A stretch of DNA of 51,688 nucleotides from LMUY01 sp964245075 (GTDB lineage: Bacteria > Pseudomonadota > Alphaproteobacteria > Acetobacterales > Acetobacteraceae), in contig CAXTLC010000032.1 in NCBI GenBank assembly GCA_964245075.1, forward strand, positions 1 to 51,688. Direction: 5' to 3'. Made by a program: the position numbers and the translations under genes. The notes below the pieces were generated by a model. It did not search any database and had not been told where the DNA came from. It saw only the letters and a program-made list of their open reading frames with translations. How positions within the stretch are numbered: the stretch's first letter is position 1; each line of letters begins with the position of its first letter. Below, in pieces: positions 18,170 through 27,216 of the stretch.

Positions 18170-18632
18170 GGGGATGGCCTCCGGCGTCCGACACGGCGCG
18201 GGCGCAGGCGGCGGTGCCGCCGCGGACGCCCCACACCGGGTTGCCGGGCTCGGGTTCCGTGTCGCCCCAGGTGCCGGTGAAGCTGCCGCCATCGGCGGCG
18301 AAGACCACGGCTTCCACGCCTTCGCCGTAGCGGTCGGTCCAGGTGAAGCGCCCGCCGCCCTCGCTGGCCGGCACGAAGCCGGTCAGCTCGCCCTCGAACG
18401 GATCGGTGCTGTCGATCCAGTAATGGCCGACCAGCTTGCCGTCCCGCAGCGAGAACACGGTGCGGTGGCATTCCATGCGGCCCTCGTTGCGCACCGAGCC
18501 GGCATAGAAGCCCACCACGCTCGCAGTCCAGGCAGGATCGGGCGCAGGCTGCGCCAGGGCGGGATCGGGCGCAGGCTGCGCCAGGGCTGGAACGGCAAGC
18601 CAAACGGAGGCGAGAAGCGCCGCCCGCCACAT
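18162..18632 (-). CDS. Secreted hypothetical protein with small tandem repeat
   Basis: This 156-residue protein has a signal peptide (MWRAALLASVWLAVPALAQ) directly followed by two copies of the nine-residue unit ALAQPAPDP. The mature part is rich in Gly, Asp and Thr (GSVRNEGRMECHRTVFSLRDG, in part; FTWTDRYGEGVEAVVF; GSFTGTWGDTE), suggesting a beta-barrel or lipocalin-like fold. I do not recognise the family. It lies between the BamF-like lipoprotein and mutL in the same operon and overlaps mutL by 8 bases. Confidence 0.75.
   Translation of the reverse strand: MWRAALLASVWLAVPALAQPAPDPALAQPAPDPAWTASVVGFYAGSVRNEGRMECHRTVFSLRDGKLVGHYWIDSTDPFEGELTGFVPASEGGGRFTWTDRYGEGVEAVVFAADGGSFTGTWGDTEPEPGNPVWGVRGGTAACARAVSDAGGHPHA
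18538..18595. repeat. 27-bp tandem duplication in secreted protein gene
   Basis: Two near-identical 27-base units encode ALAQPAPDP twice at the signal-peptide junction. The second copy recreates the signal peptidase-like site ALAQ. Boundaries are approximate. Confidence 0.8.
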
Positions 18633-18651
18633 GGGGAGACCCTCGCCGAGG

Positions 18652-19200
18652 CTAGAACAGCGAGTCGAGGATGCCCTGCTTGCGCCGCTGGATGATGGGC
18701 GTGTCGCCAGTGGCGGGCGCGTCGCCGAGCGCGGCGTTCTGCCGCAGGCGCTGGCTTTCCCGTTGCGGGTCCACCGAGGTGCCGGCCTGCGGCGCCGGAC
18801 GCCAGAACATGAGCCGATCGGAGAAGGATTGCCCTGGCTGGTCAAGCTGCGCTTCCGCGTCCACCTGGTTGCGGATGTCGTGCGGGGCGGGAGGGCCGGC
18901 GGCATCCACCAGCGACTGCTGCCCGGGCGAGGTGCCGGCGGGGACGCCCAGCGCCGTGGCCGGCGACAGCGCCGCTTCGGCTTGCTGCCGTTCCGACAGC
19001 TCCTGCGGGCGGGACGCGCCCGGGCGGGGCGGCCGGATGGTCAGGTCCGGCGGCATGGAAAGCGGCGCGCGGGTGGTGACGATGAACTCGTCCGGCGCGT
19101 CCCGGCTCAACCCGATGGTGCGCGACAGGTCGTCGCCGCAGCCGGCCAAAGGCAAGAGGAGAATGGCCGCAAGGGCGAGCGCGGGGCGGCGGTGGGTCAT
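18652..19200 (-). CDS. BamF-like outer-membrane assembly lipoprotein (DUF3035)
   Basis: The 182-residue protein has a lipobox LAGC with Cys21. A BamC/BamF-like motif RAPLSMPPDLTIRPP follows (about 44-58), and the rest is a low-complexity, mostly unstructured region ending QRRKQGILDSLF. DUF3035 proteins have been described as BamF, which replaces BamC in the beta-barrel assembly machinery of alphaproteobacteria. The gene is 7 bases downstream of lspA, whose product would mature this lipoprotein. Confidence 0.8.
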   Translation of the reverse strand: MTHRRPALALAAILLLPLAGCGDDLSRTIGLSRDAPDEFIVTTRAPLSMPPDLTIRPPRPGASRPQELSERQQAEAALSPATALGVPAGTSPGQQSLVDAAGPPAPHDIRNQVDAEAQLDQPGQSFSDRLMFWRPAPQAGTSVDPQRESQRLRQNAALGDAPATGDTPIIQRRKQGILDSLF

Positions 19201-19207
19201 GGGCGCC

Positions 19208-19720
19208 TCATAGCTCCGCAGCGCCGGGCGGGGCAAGTTGTTCGTTACGGCGGGGGCGCAGCCCGTCCAGCACCAGCGCCGCCACCCCGCAAACGATGGC
19301 GGCGTCGGCCACGTTGAACACATACCAGCTCCAGCCGCCAGCGTGGAGGTGGATGAAGTCCACCACGGCGCCGAAGCGCAGCCGGTCCAGCACGTTGCCG
19401 ATCGCCCCGCCGGCGATGGCTCCCAGCGAGAGCGCGACCAGCTTGCCTTCCGCCCGGCGCAGCCAGACCGCCAGCGCCGCCACGATGGCGACCGCGACGG
19501 CGACCAGCAGCAGCGGCCCCCAGGTGCCGTCCGCCTTGAACAGCCCGAAGGTGACGCCCTGGTTCCACACCATGGTCAGGCTCAGCACCGGCAGCAGGTC
19601 CACCCGGCCCAGCTCGGGCAGGCGCAGGCCTTGCAGGATCCAGGTCTTGCTCGCCTGATCGGCGGCCAGCACCAGCACGGCGGCGGCACCCCCCCAGGCA
19701 GTCAGGCGGTTGCGGGTCAT
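19208..19720 (-). CDS. lspA: Lipoprotein signal peptidase II
   Basis: The 170-residue LspA has four hydrophobic helices and the aspartate dyad: D112 in GGAIGNVLDR and D139 in FNVADAAI. It removes signal peptides from diacylglyceryl-modified prolipoproteins in the inner membrane. The ATG overlaps the ileS stop (ATGA), matching the common ileS-lspA pair. Confidence 0.97.
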   Translation of the reverse strand: MTRNRLTAWGGAAAVLVLAADQASKTWILQGLRLPELGRVDLLPVLSLTMVWNQGVTFGLFKADGTWGPLLLVAVAVAIVAALAVWLRRAEGKLVALSLGAIAGGAIGNVLDRLRFGAVVDFIHLHAGGWSWYVFNVADAAIVCGVAALVLDGLRPRRNEQLAPPGAAEL

Positions 19721-22485
19721 GCCGCGTGCGGGCGCGGCTGGCCAACCAGGCCGCTGTCCACCGCGTCGGCGCAGCGCAGGCACAGCTCCGGATGGGCGGA
19801 AAGCGAGCCTACCTCCCCGAGCATCTTCCAGCAACGGGCGCACTTCCCGCCCGCGGCGCGGGTGACGGCGAGCGCCGGGCCGGACGCGGCATGGCTGACG
19901 ATGGCGAAGCTTTCCCAGCCGGCCGGGTCCAGCAGGTCCAGCATCGGCGCGGGCAGGCTCACCGCTGCTTGCAGGGACGAGCCGATGGCGCCGTCCCGCC
20001 GCGCCGCTTCCAGCGCCGCCGTCACGGCGCCGCGCGCATCCCGCAGCCGGGCGATGCGGGCGCCGAGCGCCGGGTCGTGCCAGGCGGGCGGAATGGCCGG
20101 GAAGTCCTGCAAGTGGACGCTGCCATCCGCGTCGCCGGAGCGGGCGGCCCAGGCTTCCTCCGCGGTGAACACCAGCACGGGGGCGAGCCAGGCGAGGAGG
20201 CAGCGGTGCAGCGTGTCCAGCACGGTGCGGGCGGCGCGGCGCGCGGGCGTGTCCGGGCGGTCGCAGTACAGCGTGTCCTTGCGGACGTCGAAGTAGAAGG
20301 CGGACAGGTCGGCGGCGCAGAACGCGTGCAGCTCCGGGTAAACGCCGGTCCAGTCGTGCGTGCGCAGCGCCGCCTGGACCCGCGCATCCAGCTCCGCCAG
20401 CCGGTGCAGCACCCAGCGCTCCAGTTCCGGCATGGCGGACGCCTCCACCCGCTCCGCTTCCGCCCAGCCATCGAGCGAGCCCAGCAGCCAGCGCAGCGTG
20501 TTGCGCAGGCGGCGGTACAGCTCCGCCTGCTGCTTGAGGATCTCCGGGCCGATCCGCAGGTCTTCCGTGGTGTCCGCCATCATCACCCAGAGCCGCAGGA
20601 TGTCCGCGCCGTACTTGTCGGAGACCGCCTGCGGCGCGGTGACGTTGCCGAGCGACTTGCTCATCTTGCGCCCGGCCTCGTCCAGCACGAAGCCGTGGGT
20701 CACCACCGCCTTGAACGGGGCGGCGCCGCGCGTGCCGATCGCTTCCAGCAGGGAGGACTGGAACCAGCCGCGATGCTGGTCAGACCCTTCCAGGTAAAGG
20801 TCTGCGGGCCAGGGCAGGCCGCGCGCTTCGAGCACGAAGGCGTGGGTGGAGCCGCTCTCGAACCAGACGTCCACGATGTCCGTCACCTGCTCGAAGCCGG
20901 CGGGGTCGCGCTCCGGGCCGAGAAAGCGGGCGGGGGGCGAAGCGTACCAGGCGTCGGCCCCTTCGGCGGCGAACGCTTCCACCACGCGGGCGAGCACCGC
21001 CGGGTCCCGCAGCGGCTCGCCGGTGGCGCGGTCCACGAACACCGGGAGCGGCACGCCCCAGGCGCGCTGGCGGCTGATGCACCAGTCGGGGCGGCCGGCC
21101 ACCATGGCGGCGATGCGGTTGCGGCCCTGGGGCGGCACGAACGGGGTCGCGTCGATGGCTTGGAGCGCGCGGGCGCGGATCTGCTCCGGGCCGTCCATGC
21201 GGATGAACCACTGCGGGGTGGCGCGGTAGATCAGCGGCGCCTTGGACCGCCAGGAATGCGGGTAGGAGTGCACCAGCTTGCCGCGGCCGATCAGGCCGCC
21301 CGCCGCTTCCATCGCCGCGCCGACCGGGCCGGCCGCCTTGAACACATGGAGGCCGGCGAACAGCGGCACGGCGGGCAGGTAGCGCCCGTCCTCCCCCACG
21401 CTTTCCGGCACCGGGATGCCGTGCGCCCGGCACAGCGCGAAATCCTCCTCGCCGTGCGCAGGGGCCATGTGCACCAGGCCAGACCCTTGCTCGGTGGTGA
21501 CGAAAGGGCCGAGCAGGATCGGCGCGTCGTGGCCGTAGCCCTGACTACGCAATGGATGGGCGCAGCGCGTGCCGGCGAGGTCCGCCCCGTGCACCACCTG
21601 CTGGAGGTGGTGGGTGGCGATGCCCAGCGCGGCGCACACGGCACCCACCAGGTCCAGCGCCACAAGGATGCTCTCGCCCGGCCGGGCGAGCGAGCCGTCC
21701 GCCACGCTGTCCACCCGGAGCTGGGCGTAGTCGATCGCCGCACCGGCGGCCAGCGCGCGGTTGCCCGGCATGGTCCACGGGGTCGTGGTCCAGATCACGG
21801 CGGCCGTGCCGGCGAGCGGGCCGTCCAGGATGGGGAAGCGCACCCAGACGGTGTCGCTGGTGTGGTCGTGGTACTCGATCTCCGCCTCGGCCAGGGCGGT
21901 CTTCTCCACGGTGGACCACATCACCGGCCGCAGGCCGCGGTACAGCGCGCCGTTCAGCAGAAAACGGCCGATCTCGGCGGCGATGGCGGCCTCGGCCCCC
22001 GGGTCCATGGTGGCGTAGCGCGCGGCCCAGTCGCCGGTGACGCCCAGGCGCTTGAACTCCGCCGTCTGCACCTCCATCCAGCCCTGCGAGTAGGCCCGGC
22101 ACTCGGCGCGGAAATCCAGCACCGGCACGGCGTCCTTGTCGCGGCCGGTGCGGCGGTACTCCTCCTCCACCTTCCACTCGATGGGCAGGCCGTGGGCGTC
22201 CCAGCCCGGAATGTAGCCGGCGTCGAACCCGGCCATGCGGTGGGCGCGCATCACCACGTCCTTGAGGATGCGGTTCAGCGCGTGGCCGATGTGCAGGTGG
22301 CCGTTGGAGTAGATCGGCCCGTCGTGCAGCACGAAGGGGGGGCGGCCCGCCGCCGCCTCGCGCAGGCGCCCCCACAAGCCGATGCGCTCCCAGCGCGCCA
22401 GGATCTCCGGCTCGCGCTGCGGCAGGTCGCCGCGCATGGGGAAGGACGTCTTGGGCAGGAAGACGGTGTCGCGGTAGTCGGTCAT
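19717..22485 (-). CDS. ileS: Isoleucyl-tRNA synthetase
   Basis: The 922-residue class I synthetase has the HIGH motif as NGHLHIGHALN (about 55-65) and the KMSKS motif as GRKMSKSLGNV. It carries the editing domain (TTTPWTMPGNRALA), and a C-terminal zinc-binding segment with CARCWK and CLRCADAV, the bacterial type. The ATG at 22485 (MTDYRDTVFLPKTSF) is the usual start; longer frames continue into upstream sequence without support. It is the first gene of the ileS-lspA-bamF-mutL operon. Confidence 0.97.
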   Translation of the reverse strand: MTDYRDTVFLPKTSFPMRGDLPQREPEILARWERIGLWGRLREAAAGRPPFVLHDGPIYSNGHLHIGHALNRILKDVVMRAHRMAGFDAGYIPGWDAHGLPIEWKVEEEYRRTGRDKDAVPVLDFRAECRAYSQGWMEVQTAEFKRLGVTGDWAARYATMDPGAEAAIAAEIGRFLLNGALYRGLRPVMWSTVEKTALAEAEIEYHDHTSDTVWVRFPILDGPLAGTAAVIWTTTPWTMPGNRALAAGAAIDYAQLRVDSVADGSLARPGESILVALDLVGAVCAALGIATHHLQQVVHGADLAGTRCAHPLRSQGYGHDAPILLGPFVTTEQGSGLVHMAPAHGEEDFALCRAHGIPVPESVGEDGRYLPAVPLFAGLHVFKAAGPVGAAMEAAGGLIGRGKLVHSYPHSWRSKAPLIYRATPQWFIRMDGPEQIRARALQAIDATPFVPPQGRNRIAAMVAGRPDWCISRQRAWGVPLPVFVDRATGEPLRDPAVLARVVEAFAAEGADAWYASPPARFLGPERDPAGFEQVTDIVDVWFESGSTHAFVLEARGLPWPADLYLEGSDQHRGWFQSSLLEAIGTRGAAPFKAVVTHGFVLDEAGRKMSKSLGNVTAPQAVSDKYGADILRLWVMMADTTEDLRIGPEILKQQAELYRRLRNTLRWLLGSLDGWAEAERVEASAMPELERWVLHRLAELDARVQAALRTHDWTGVYPELHAFCAADLSAFYFDVRKDTLYCDRPDTPARRAARTVLDTLHRCLLAWLAPVLVFTAEEAWAARSGDADGSVHLQDFPAIPPAWHDPALGARIARLRDARGAVTAALEAARRDGAIGSSLQAAVSLPAPMLDLLDPAGWESFAIVSHAASGPALAVTRAAGGKCARCWKMLGEVGSLSAHPELCLRCADAVDSGLVGQPRPHAA

Positions 22486-22589
22486 CGGCGCTGTCCGGGG
22501 CGGCGGCGGAAGGTCCATCGGAAAACCTACCGCGCCCGGCGGCCCGCGCGCCAGTGCAAGGACCTCATGGGTGCGCCGCGAACGGAGCC

Positions 22590-23081
22590 TCAGCGCGAAG
22601 CGACGACGGCCGCGCCGCCAGCGGGACGGGGCTCGATGAAGCCGAAGGCAGGGTAGGTGCTGGCGCCAAGCACGCCGGACGGCGCCCACCAGACGCGAAC
22701 GGCAGTCCAATCGTTGCCGGGCGAGACGTCGATCACCGGTTCGCTGCGGGCGACGCGGCCGGGCACCCAGTTCGCCTGCGCGACCAGGATCTCGCGCGCC
22801 GAGCGGAGGCGGGCGACCACCGAGACGTGCCCCTGCGGCAGCCGGGCGGTGCGCTGGAACACCAGCACGGCCCCCGGCACGGGCTCGGACGTGCGCCGGT
22901 AGCGGCCGGCGGCGGCGTCCCACCAGTCAGCGGCGTTCCCGTAGAGCTGGATGCCGCTGACTGCGCGTGCGTAGGAGACGCACTCGACCCCGGACGCGCC
23001 GGCGCGGGAAGCGCCACCGCCGCCCGCGCAGGCCGACAAGGCGGCGGCGAGCGCCCAAGGCAGGCCCAAGGCAGAAGCCAT
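22590..23081 (-). CDS. CHAP-domain lipoprotein (probable peptidoglycan amidase/peptidase)
   Basis: The 163-residue protein has a lipobox LSAC (Cys18) and a CHAP/NlpC-like catalytic domain: GVECVSYARAVSGIQLYGNA with the nucleophile Cys34, and GHVSVVARL with His85. These are the core residues of a cysteine amidase acting on cell-wall peptides. It probably cleaves peptidoglycan from an outer-membrane anchor; the cleaved bond is not predictable. It lies alone between ileS and a secreted low-complexity protein. Confidence 0.8.
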   Translation of the reverse strand: MASALGLPWALAAALSACAGGGGASRAGASGVECVSYARAVSGIQLYGNAADWWDAAAGRYRRTSEPVPGAVLVFQRTARLPQGHVSVVARLRSAREILVAQANWVPGRVARSEPVIDVSPGNDWTAVRVWWAPSGVLGASTYPAFGFIEPRPAGGAAVVASR

Positions 23082-23130
23082 GCCGGACGCACGCCGGAGG
23101 CCCGTGCGGGCATCCGGCCGCCGCACCCGG

Positions 23131-23646
23131 CTACTTTGCCGCTGGCGTGGCCGACCCTGCGGCGGGTGCGGGCGCGGGCGCGGCGGAGGCGGTTGCCGGC
23201 CGCATGCGGTGCGCCGGCATGTGCCGGCGCACCGGCATGCTTTTACCCGGCATGGCGGCCCGCCCGCTGAAATCCGTGTAGGGCACGGGCGCGGTGCTGG
23301 GCCGCAGCGCCATCGCCGCAGCCGCGGCGCGGCCGGCCGGGGTGGGGGCATCGGCGGCCCCGGACGCGGGATTGGACGAAGGCGCGGCGTCGGCGGGAGC
23401 CGCTGCAGCGGTCTTGGCATTGCGACCGCGCGGCTGGACGGTGGTGGTCACGCCGCCGGACGGCGTATGCTGCGCCATGCTGCCCGTATCCCGCCCGCTG
23501 GGCGGGGCTGCGTGGACTTGGCCCGATGGAAGCGAGTCGGGGAAGGCCATCGATCCGCCGCCGCCGGTCGAGGCGGGCTGGGCGTATGCGGCGCCTGCGG
23601 CCAATAAAGCGAAGGCGGGGACGAGCCCGGTGAAGCGGAATGACAT
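23131..23646 (-). CDS. Secreted Ala/Pro-rich hypothetical protein
   Basis: This 171-residue protein has a signal peptide (MSFRFTGLVPAFALLAAGAAYAQ) and a long mature part of low complexity, rich in Ala, Pro, Ser and Gly. A short less-biased block, VPYTDFSGRAAMPGKSM, is the only part that looks conserved. No domain is recognised. CAGGAGAG just before the ATG is a good ribosome binding site, which supports a real gene. Confidence 0.65.
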   Translation of the reverse strand: MSFRFTGLVPAFALLAAGAAYAQPASTGGGGSMAFPDSLPSGQVHAAPPSGRDTGSMAQHTPSGGVTTTVQPRGRNAKTAAAAPADAAPSSNPASGAADAPTPAGRAAAAAMALRPSTAPVPYTDFSGRAAMPGKSMPVRRHMPAHRMRPATASAAPAPAPAAGSATPAAK

Positions 23647-23802
23647 ATCGGCTCTCCTGAAGGTCCCCGAACAGGGAATTACCGTTCAGCGTAACAGCAT
23701 GACGTGCGCCCGTCTTCAACGGATCGTGCCTTTCATGCAACAATAGCTGGTAAATTCGCCTCACCTGCGCCTGGCGTCTCGCGCTGGCCAGGCGCGCCGG
23801 CT

Positions 23803-24375
23803 TCAGGAGCGCCGTGCTCGGAGCACCACAGCTTCTGCTTCGCCGGTGGAAAGGCTGAGCGCGCGGCCCGCGATCGCGGCGGTGAAACCGGCGCGGGCCA
23901 AGCGGGCCAGGTCCCGCATGCGGTGTGCGGGGTCGGGTGATGGGCCAGACTCCGGGCGGAACGGCCCGATGCGGCGGCGGCTGGCATAGAGCAGCGCGGC
24001 TTCCAGTTCCGCCGCCGGGTCATCCGGAGGGGTCGCGAGTTCGGACGGCACACCCTTGGCCTGGAGGTGCGCCGTGATCGCCCGGCGCGACCGTCCGGCG
24101 CGGTGCAGGGAGCGGGTCCGGCTCTCGGCAAACAGCGCGTCGTCCACCGCGCCCACCTCGGCAAGCCGGGCGACCACGGCGCGCGCGGCTGTCATGGCCT
24201 GCTCCGCCTGCTCGGCCGGAGCGTCCGCGGCCCGGACCCAGCGTTGCACCCGGCGCGCCAGCACCCGCAGCAGCCCGGCCTGCGTCGTGCCGTAACGGGC
24301 GAGGTGGGTCAGCGCCGCCTGCCGCAGGGCGGCCTCATCGGGCGGCGGACCGGGTGGGCGCGCGGGCGGTCGCAT
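23803..24375 (-). CDS. recX: RecX-family regulatory protein
   Basis: The 190-residue protein is helical and basic, with three-helix repeats typical of RecX: LRQAALTHLARYGTTQAGLLRVLARRV, quoted here only to mark the first repeat at about 18-44; VGAVDDALFAESRTRSLHRAGRSRRAITAHL in the second. RecX binds and modulates RecA filaments. No recA is in the window. The ATG at 24375 is preferred; it lies back to back with the PRC-barrel gene. RecX proteins diverge a lot, so the call rests on the repeat pattern. Confidence 0.75.
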   Translation of the reverse strand: MRPPARPPGPPPDEAALRQAALTHLARYGTTQAGLLRVLARRVQRWVRAADAPAEQAEQAMTAARAVVARLAEVGAVDDALFAESRTRSLHRAGRSRRAITAHLQAKGVPSELATPPDDPAAELEAALLYASRRRIGPFRPESGPSPDPAHRMRDLARLARAGFTAAIAGRALSLSTGEAEAVVLRARRS

Positions 24376-24422
24376 GGGGACGAGTTTGCCATGTGCCCGG
24401 CGGCACTGGAACCCATGGGGCA

Positions 24423-24448
24423 GGAACCGGCCTCGCGGCGCTGGCGTT
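24423..24448 (+). promoter_or_regulatory. EcfG-type general-stress promoter
   Basis: GGAAC (24423-24427), a 17-base spacer and CGTT (24445-24448) match the alphaproteobacterial EcfG consensus exactly. The predicted transcription start, about 24455, leaves a short leader with the AGGAG site and the GTG at 24476 of the PRC-barrel gene. Confidence 0.7.
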
Positions 24449-24475
24449 CCCGCAGCAAAACAGGAGCGCCGTTCC

Positions 24476-24937
24476 GTGAGCACTGCCAACGATCCCAGGG
24501 CCGCAGCTTCCTTTGCCGCAGCGTTCCTTGCCGCCCTTCTCGCCGCCACGCCGCTGCGTGCCCAGGGAGCAGCCCAGGGACCAGCCCAGGGACCAGCCCA
24601 GAAACCACTTCAGGGACCAGAAACGCGAACGGGGGCGCCGAGCCTGTCGGTCGCCAGCGTGCGGGTGGCCGACGGGGTGCGGGCGAGCCGGGTGATCGGC
24701 GCGGCGGTGAACGGCGGCGACAACACGCAGCTCGGCTCGGTGGACGACCTGATCCTGACGCCCGACCACAAGGTGGCGTTCGCCATCGTCTCGGTCGGCG
24801 GCGTGCTGGGCGTCGGCGGCAAGCTGGTGGCGGTGCCGATCGCGCAATTGCAGGCGGCAGGGGACGGCCGGTTCACCCTGCCGGGCGCCACCAAGGACTC
24901 GTTGGGCGCGATGCCGAATTTCGTTTACGAAAAATAA
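24476..24937 (+). CDS. Secreted PRC-barrel domain protein
   Basis: The 153-residue protein has a signal peptide (about residues 1-31, ending LRAQG), a short Gln/Gly/Pro repeat and a PRC-barrel domain: ASRVIGAAVNGGDNTQLGSV, then DDLILTPDHKVAFAIVSVGG and GGKLVAVPIAQL. PRC-barrel proteins are often stress-related and bind ligands or partners, but this one's partner is unknown. The GTG is chosen because AGGAG lies 10 bases upstream; a longer frame to 24374 would overlap recX and lacks a signal peptide. The perfect EcfG promoter just upstream makes it a likely general-stress gene. Confidence 0.88.
   Translation: MSTANDPRAAASFAAAFLAALLAATPLRAQGAAQGPAQGPAQKPLQGPETRTGAPSLSVASVRVADGVRASRVIGAAVNGGDNTQLGSVDDLILTPDHKVAFAIVSVGGVLGVGGKLVAVPIAQLQAAGDGRFTLPGATKDSLGAMPNFVYEK
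24558..24621 (+). repeat. Short 12-bp tandem repeats in PRC-barrel gene
   Basis: Imperfect copies of CAGGGACCAGCC encode a Gln-Gly-Pro-Ala linker (AQGPAQGPAQ) after the signal peptide. Copy number could vary between strains. Confidence 0.7.
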
Positions 24938-25057
24938 GCCCGGTCCTGTTTGACTCTGGTGGGCACGGCGCTTCATGGTTCGTGTTCCCCCCGGCGCCCG
25001 GCCGCGAAGGGTCGCGGTTCCGGCGCGTTGGGGGCCCACCAAGGTGAACTGGCCGCC

Positions 25058-26254
25058 ATGATCGCCGCCCTGATGCCGACCTACAACCGCGCCAACCTCG
25101 CCTTCGAGCGGGGCGAGGGCGCTTGGCTGTACACGGAAGACGGCCGACGATTCCTGGATTTCGGCGCGGGGATCGCGACCTCGTCGCTGGGCCACAACAA
25201 CCCGCATCTGGTCGGCGCCATTGCGGAGCAGGCTGCCCGGGTCATGCACGTCTCCAACCTGTACCGCGTACCGGGGGCCGAGCGGCTGGCGGCCCGGCTG
25301 GTGGCGGCGACGTTCGCGGACAGCGTGTTCTTCTGCAACTCGGGCGCCGAGGCGAACGAGGGCATGGTGAAGATGATGCGCCGGGCCATGGCCGACACCG
25401 GCCGGGCCGAGCGGTTTCGCATCATCTGCTTCGACGGCGCGTTCCACGGCCGCACCCTTGCCATGCTGTCCGCAACCGGGAATGCCAAGTACCTGAAGGG
25501 GTTCGGCCCGGTGGTGGACGGCTTCGACCACGTGGCGTTCGGCAACATGAATGCCGTGCGGGACGCCATCGGGCCGGAAACCGCCGGCATCCTGGTCGAG
25601 CCGATCCAGGGCGAGGGCGGCGTCCGCCCGGCCACCCTGCGTTTCCTGCGGGAGCTGCGGGCGACCTGCGACGAATTCGGCCTGTTGCTCGGCCTGGACG
25701 AGGTGCAGTGCGGCATGGGCCGCACGGGCAAGCTGTTCGCCCATGAGTGGGCCGGGATCGAGCCGGACGTGATGTCCGCCGCCAAGGGGATCGCCGGCGG
25801 CTTCCCGATGGGGGCGGTCCTGGCGAAGGAGCCGGTGGCGAGACACCTCGTGCCCGGCACGCACGGCACGACGTTCGGCGGCAACCCGCTCGCCTGCGCC
25901 GCGGCCAACGCGGTGCTGGACGTGGTGCTGGCGCCGGGCTTCCTGGCCGAGGTGGACCGCAAGGGGCGCGTGCTGTGGGACGCGCTGACGGCCCTGGTGC
26001 GGGATGAGCCGGAGGTGTTCGCCGATGTGCGCGGCGCCGGGCTGATGCTCGGGCTGAAGTGCTGCGGTTCCAACATGGATGTGCAGGCGGCGTTCATGGC
26101 CGAGGGCTTGCTGAGCGTCGCGGCCGGCGACAACGTCGTGCGCCTGGTGCCGCCGCTGGTGATCACCGACGAGGATGTCGGCGCGGCGCTGGAGATGATG
26201 CGGCGCGGCGCGCGGCGTTGCCGCCCCAGCCAGGCAAGGGACGCCGCCAAGTGA
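25058..26254 (+). CDS. argD: Acetylornithine aminotransferase
   Basis: The 398-residue class III PLP aminotransferase has NSGAEANEGMVKM, CFDGAFHGRT, LLLGLDEVQCGMGRTG and the PLP Lys in SAAKGIAGGFPMGAVLA. It converts N-acetylglutamate semialdehyde to N-acetylornithine in arginine synthesis, and some homologues also act on succinyldiaminopimelate. The ATG at 25058 (MIAALMPTYNRANLAFERG) fits the family start. It overlaps argF by GTGA. Confidence 0.95.
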   Translation: MIAALMPTYNRANLAFERGEGAWLYTEDGRRFLDFGAGIATSSLGHNNPHLVGAIAEQAARVMHVSNLYRVPGAERLAARLVAATFADSVFFCNSGAEANEGMVKMMRRAMADTGRAERFRIICFDGAFHGRTLAMLSATGNAKYLKGFGPVVDGFDHVAFGNMNAVRDAIGPETAGILVEPIQGEGGVRPATLRFLRELRATCDEFGLLLGLDEVQCGMGRTGKLFAHEWAGIEPDVMSAAKGIAGGFPMGAVLAKEPVARHLVPGTHGTTFGGNPLACAAANAVLDVVLAPGFLAEVDRKGRVLWDALTALVRDEPEVFADVRGAGLMLGLKCCGSNMDVQAAFMAEGLLSVAAGDNVVRLVPPLVITDEDVGAALEMMRRGARRCRPSQARDAAK

Positions 26255-27216
26255 GCGGGGCGCTGCGCCGGGCACGGGCCGGGGAAGGCGCCGCGGCTGA
26301 GGCGCAGGAGGTGCGCCACTTCCTGGACATCCGCCATCTCGAGCCGGCCGTGCTGCGGCAGATGCTGGACGTCGCGCGCGTGTTCAAGCAGGCGGGAGTA
26401 CCCTCCTCCCGCCCGCTCACCGGCCGCACGCTGGCGATGATCTTCGAGAAGCCGTCAACCCGCACCCGCGTGTCGTTCGAGTTGGCGATGCGGCAGCTGG
26501 GCGGCGAGGTGGTGGTGCTGCAAGGCGCGGAGATGCAACTGGGCCGGGGTGAGACGGTGGCGGACACGGCCCGCGTGATGTCACGCTACGTGGACGCGAT
26601 CATGTTGCGGACCGACGATGCCGGAAAGCTGGCCGAGCTGGCGGCGCATGCGACGGTGCCGGTGATCAACGGGCTGACGGACAAGTCGCATCCCTGCCAG
26701 CTCATGGCGGACGTGCTGACGTTCGAGGAGCATCGCGGGCCGATCGCCGGCCAGGTCGTGGCTTGGGTCGGGGACGGCAACAACGTCGCCTGCTCATGGA
26801 TCGAGGCGGCGGTGCGGTTCGGGTTTTCGCTTCGCATCGCCTGCCCGGCGGGGTTGCGGCCCCCGGCGGAACTGGTGGCGTGGGCGCGTTCGGAGGGGGC
26901 GGACGTCGTGGTGGGCGAGGACCCGGAAAAGGCGGTCTCCGGCGCCCGCTGCGTGGTGACGGATGCTTGGGTGAGCATGGCCGATGATCCGAACGCCAGC
27001 CGGCACAACCTGCTGGCGCCCTACCAGGTGGACGGGCGGTTGATGCGGCAGGCGGCGCCGGATGCGCTGTTCATGCATTGCCTGCCTGCCCACCGCGGGG
27101 AGGAGGTCACTTCGGATGTCATCGACGGCTCCCAATCCGTGGTGTTCGACGGCGCCGAGAACAGGCTGCACGCCCAGAAGGGCGTATTGGCCTGGGCATT
27201 GGGCGCGGCGCGGTGA
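26251..27216 (+). CDS. argF: Ornithine carbamoyltransferase
   Basis: The 321-residue enzyme has the carbamoyl-phosphate motif FEKPSTRTRVSFE, HPCQ, and the ornithine/His-Cys motif FMHCLPAHRGEEV. It makes citrulline from ornithine and carbamoyl phosphate. The GTG start, in the argD overlap, adds an unusual N-terminus (SGALRRARAGEGAAAEAQ) before the conserved HFLDIRHL; a later start is possible. It overlaps the next small gene by GTGA. Confidence 0.95.
   Translation: MSGALRRARAGEGAAAEAQEVRHFLDIRHLEPAVLRQMLDVARVFKQAGVPSSRPLTGRTLAMIFEKPSTRTRVSFELAMRQLGGEVVVLQGAEMQLGRGETVADTARVMSRYVDAIMLRTDDAGKLAELAAHATVPVINGLTDKSHPCQLMADVLTFEEHRGPIAGQVVAWVGDGNNVACSWIEAAVRFGFSLRIACPAGLRPPAELVAWARSEGADVVVGEDPEKAVSGARCVVTDAWVSMADDPNASRHNLLAPYQVDGRLMRQAAPDALFMHCLPAHRGEEVTSDVIDGSQSVVFDGAENRLHAQKGVLAWALGAAR

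Noticed and set aside
19726..22656. 976-codon plus-strand frame opposite ileS
   Set aside because: Antisense shadow of ileS caused by GC bias.
24950..25057. N-terminal extension of argD to 24950
   Set aside because: Extra residues are not typical of the family; the ATG at 25058 fits the conserved start.
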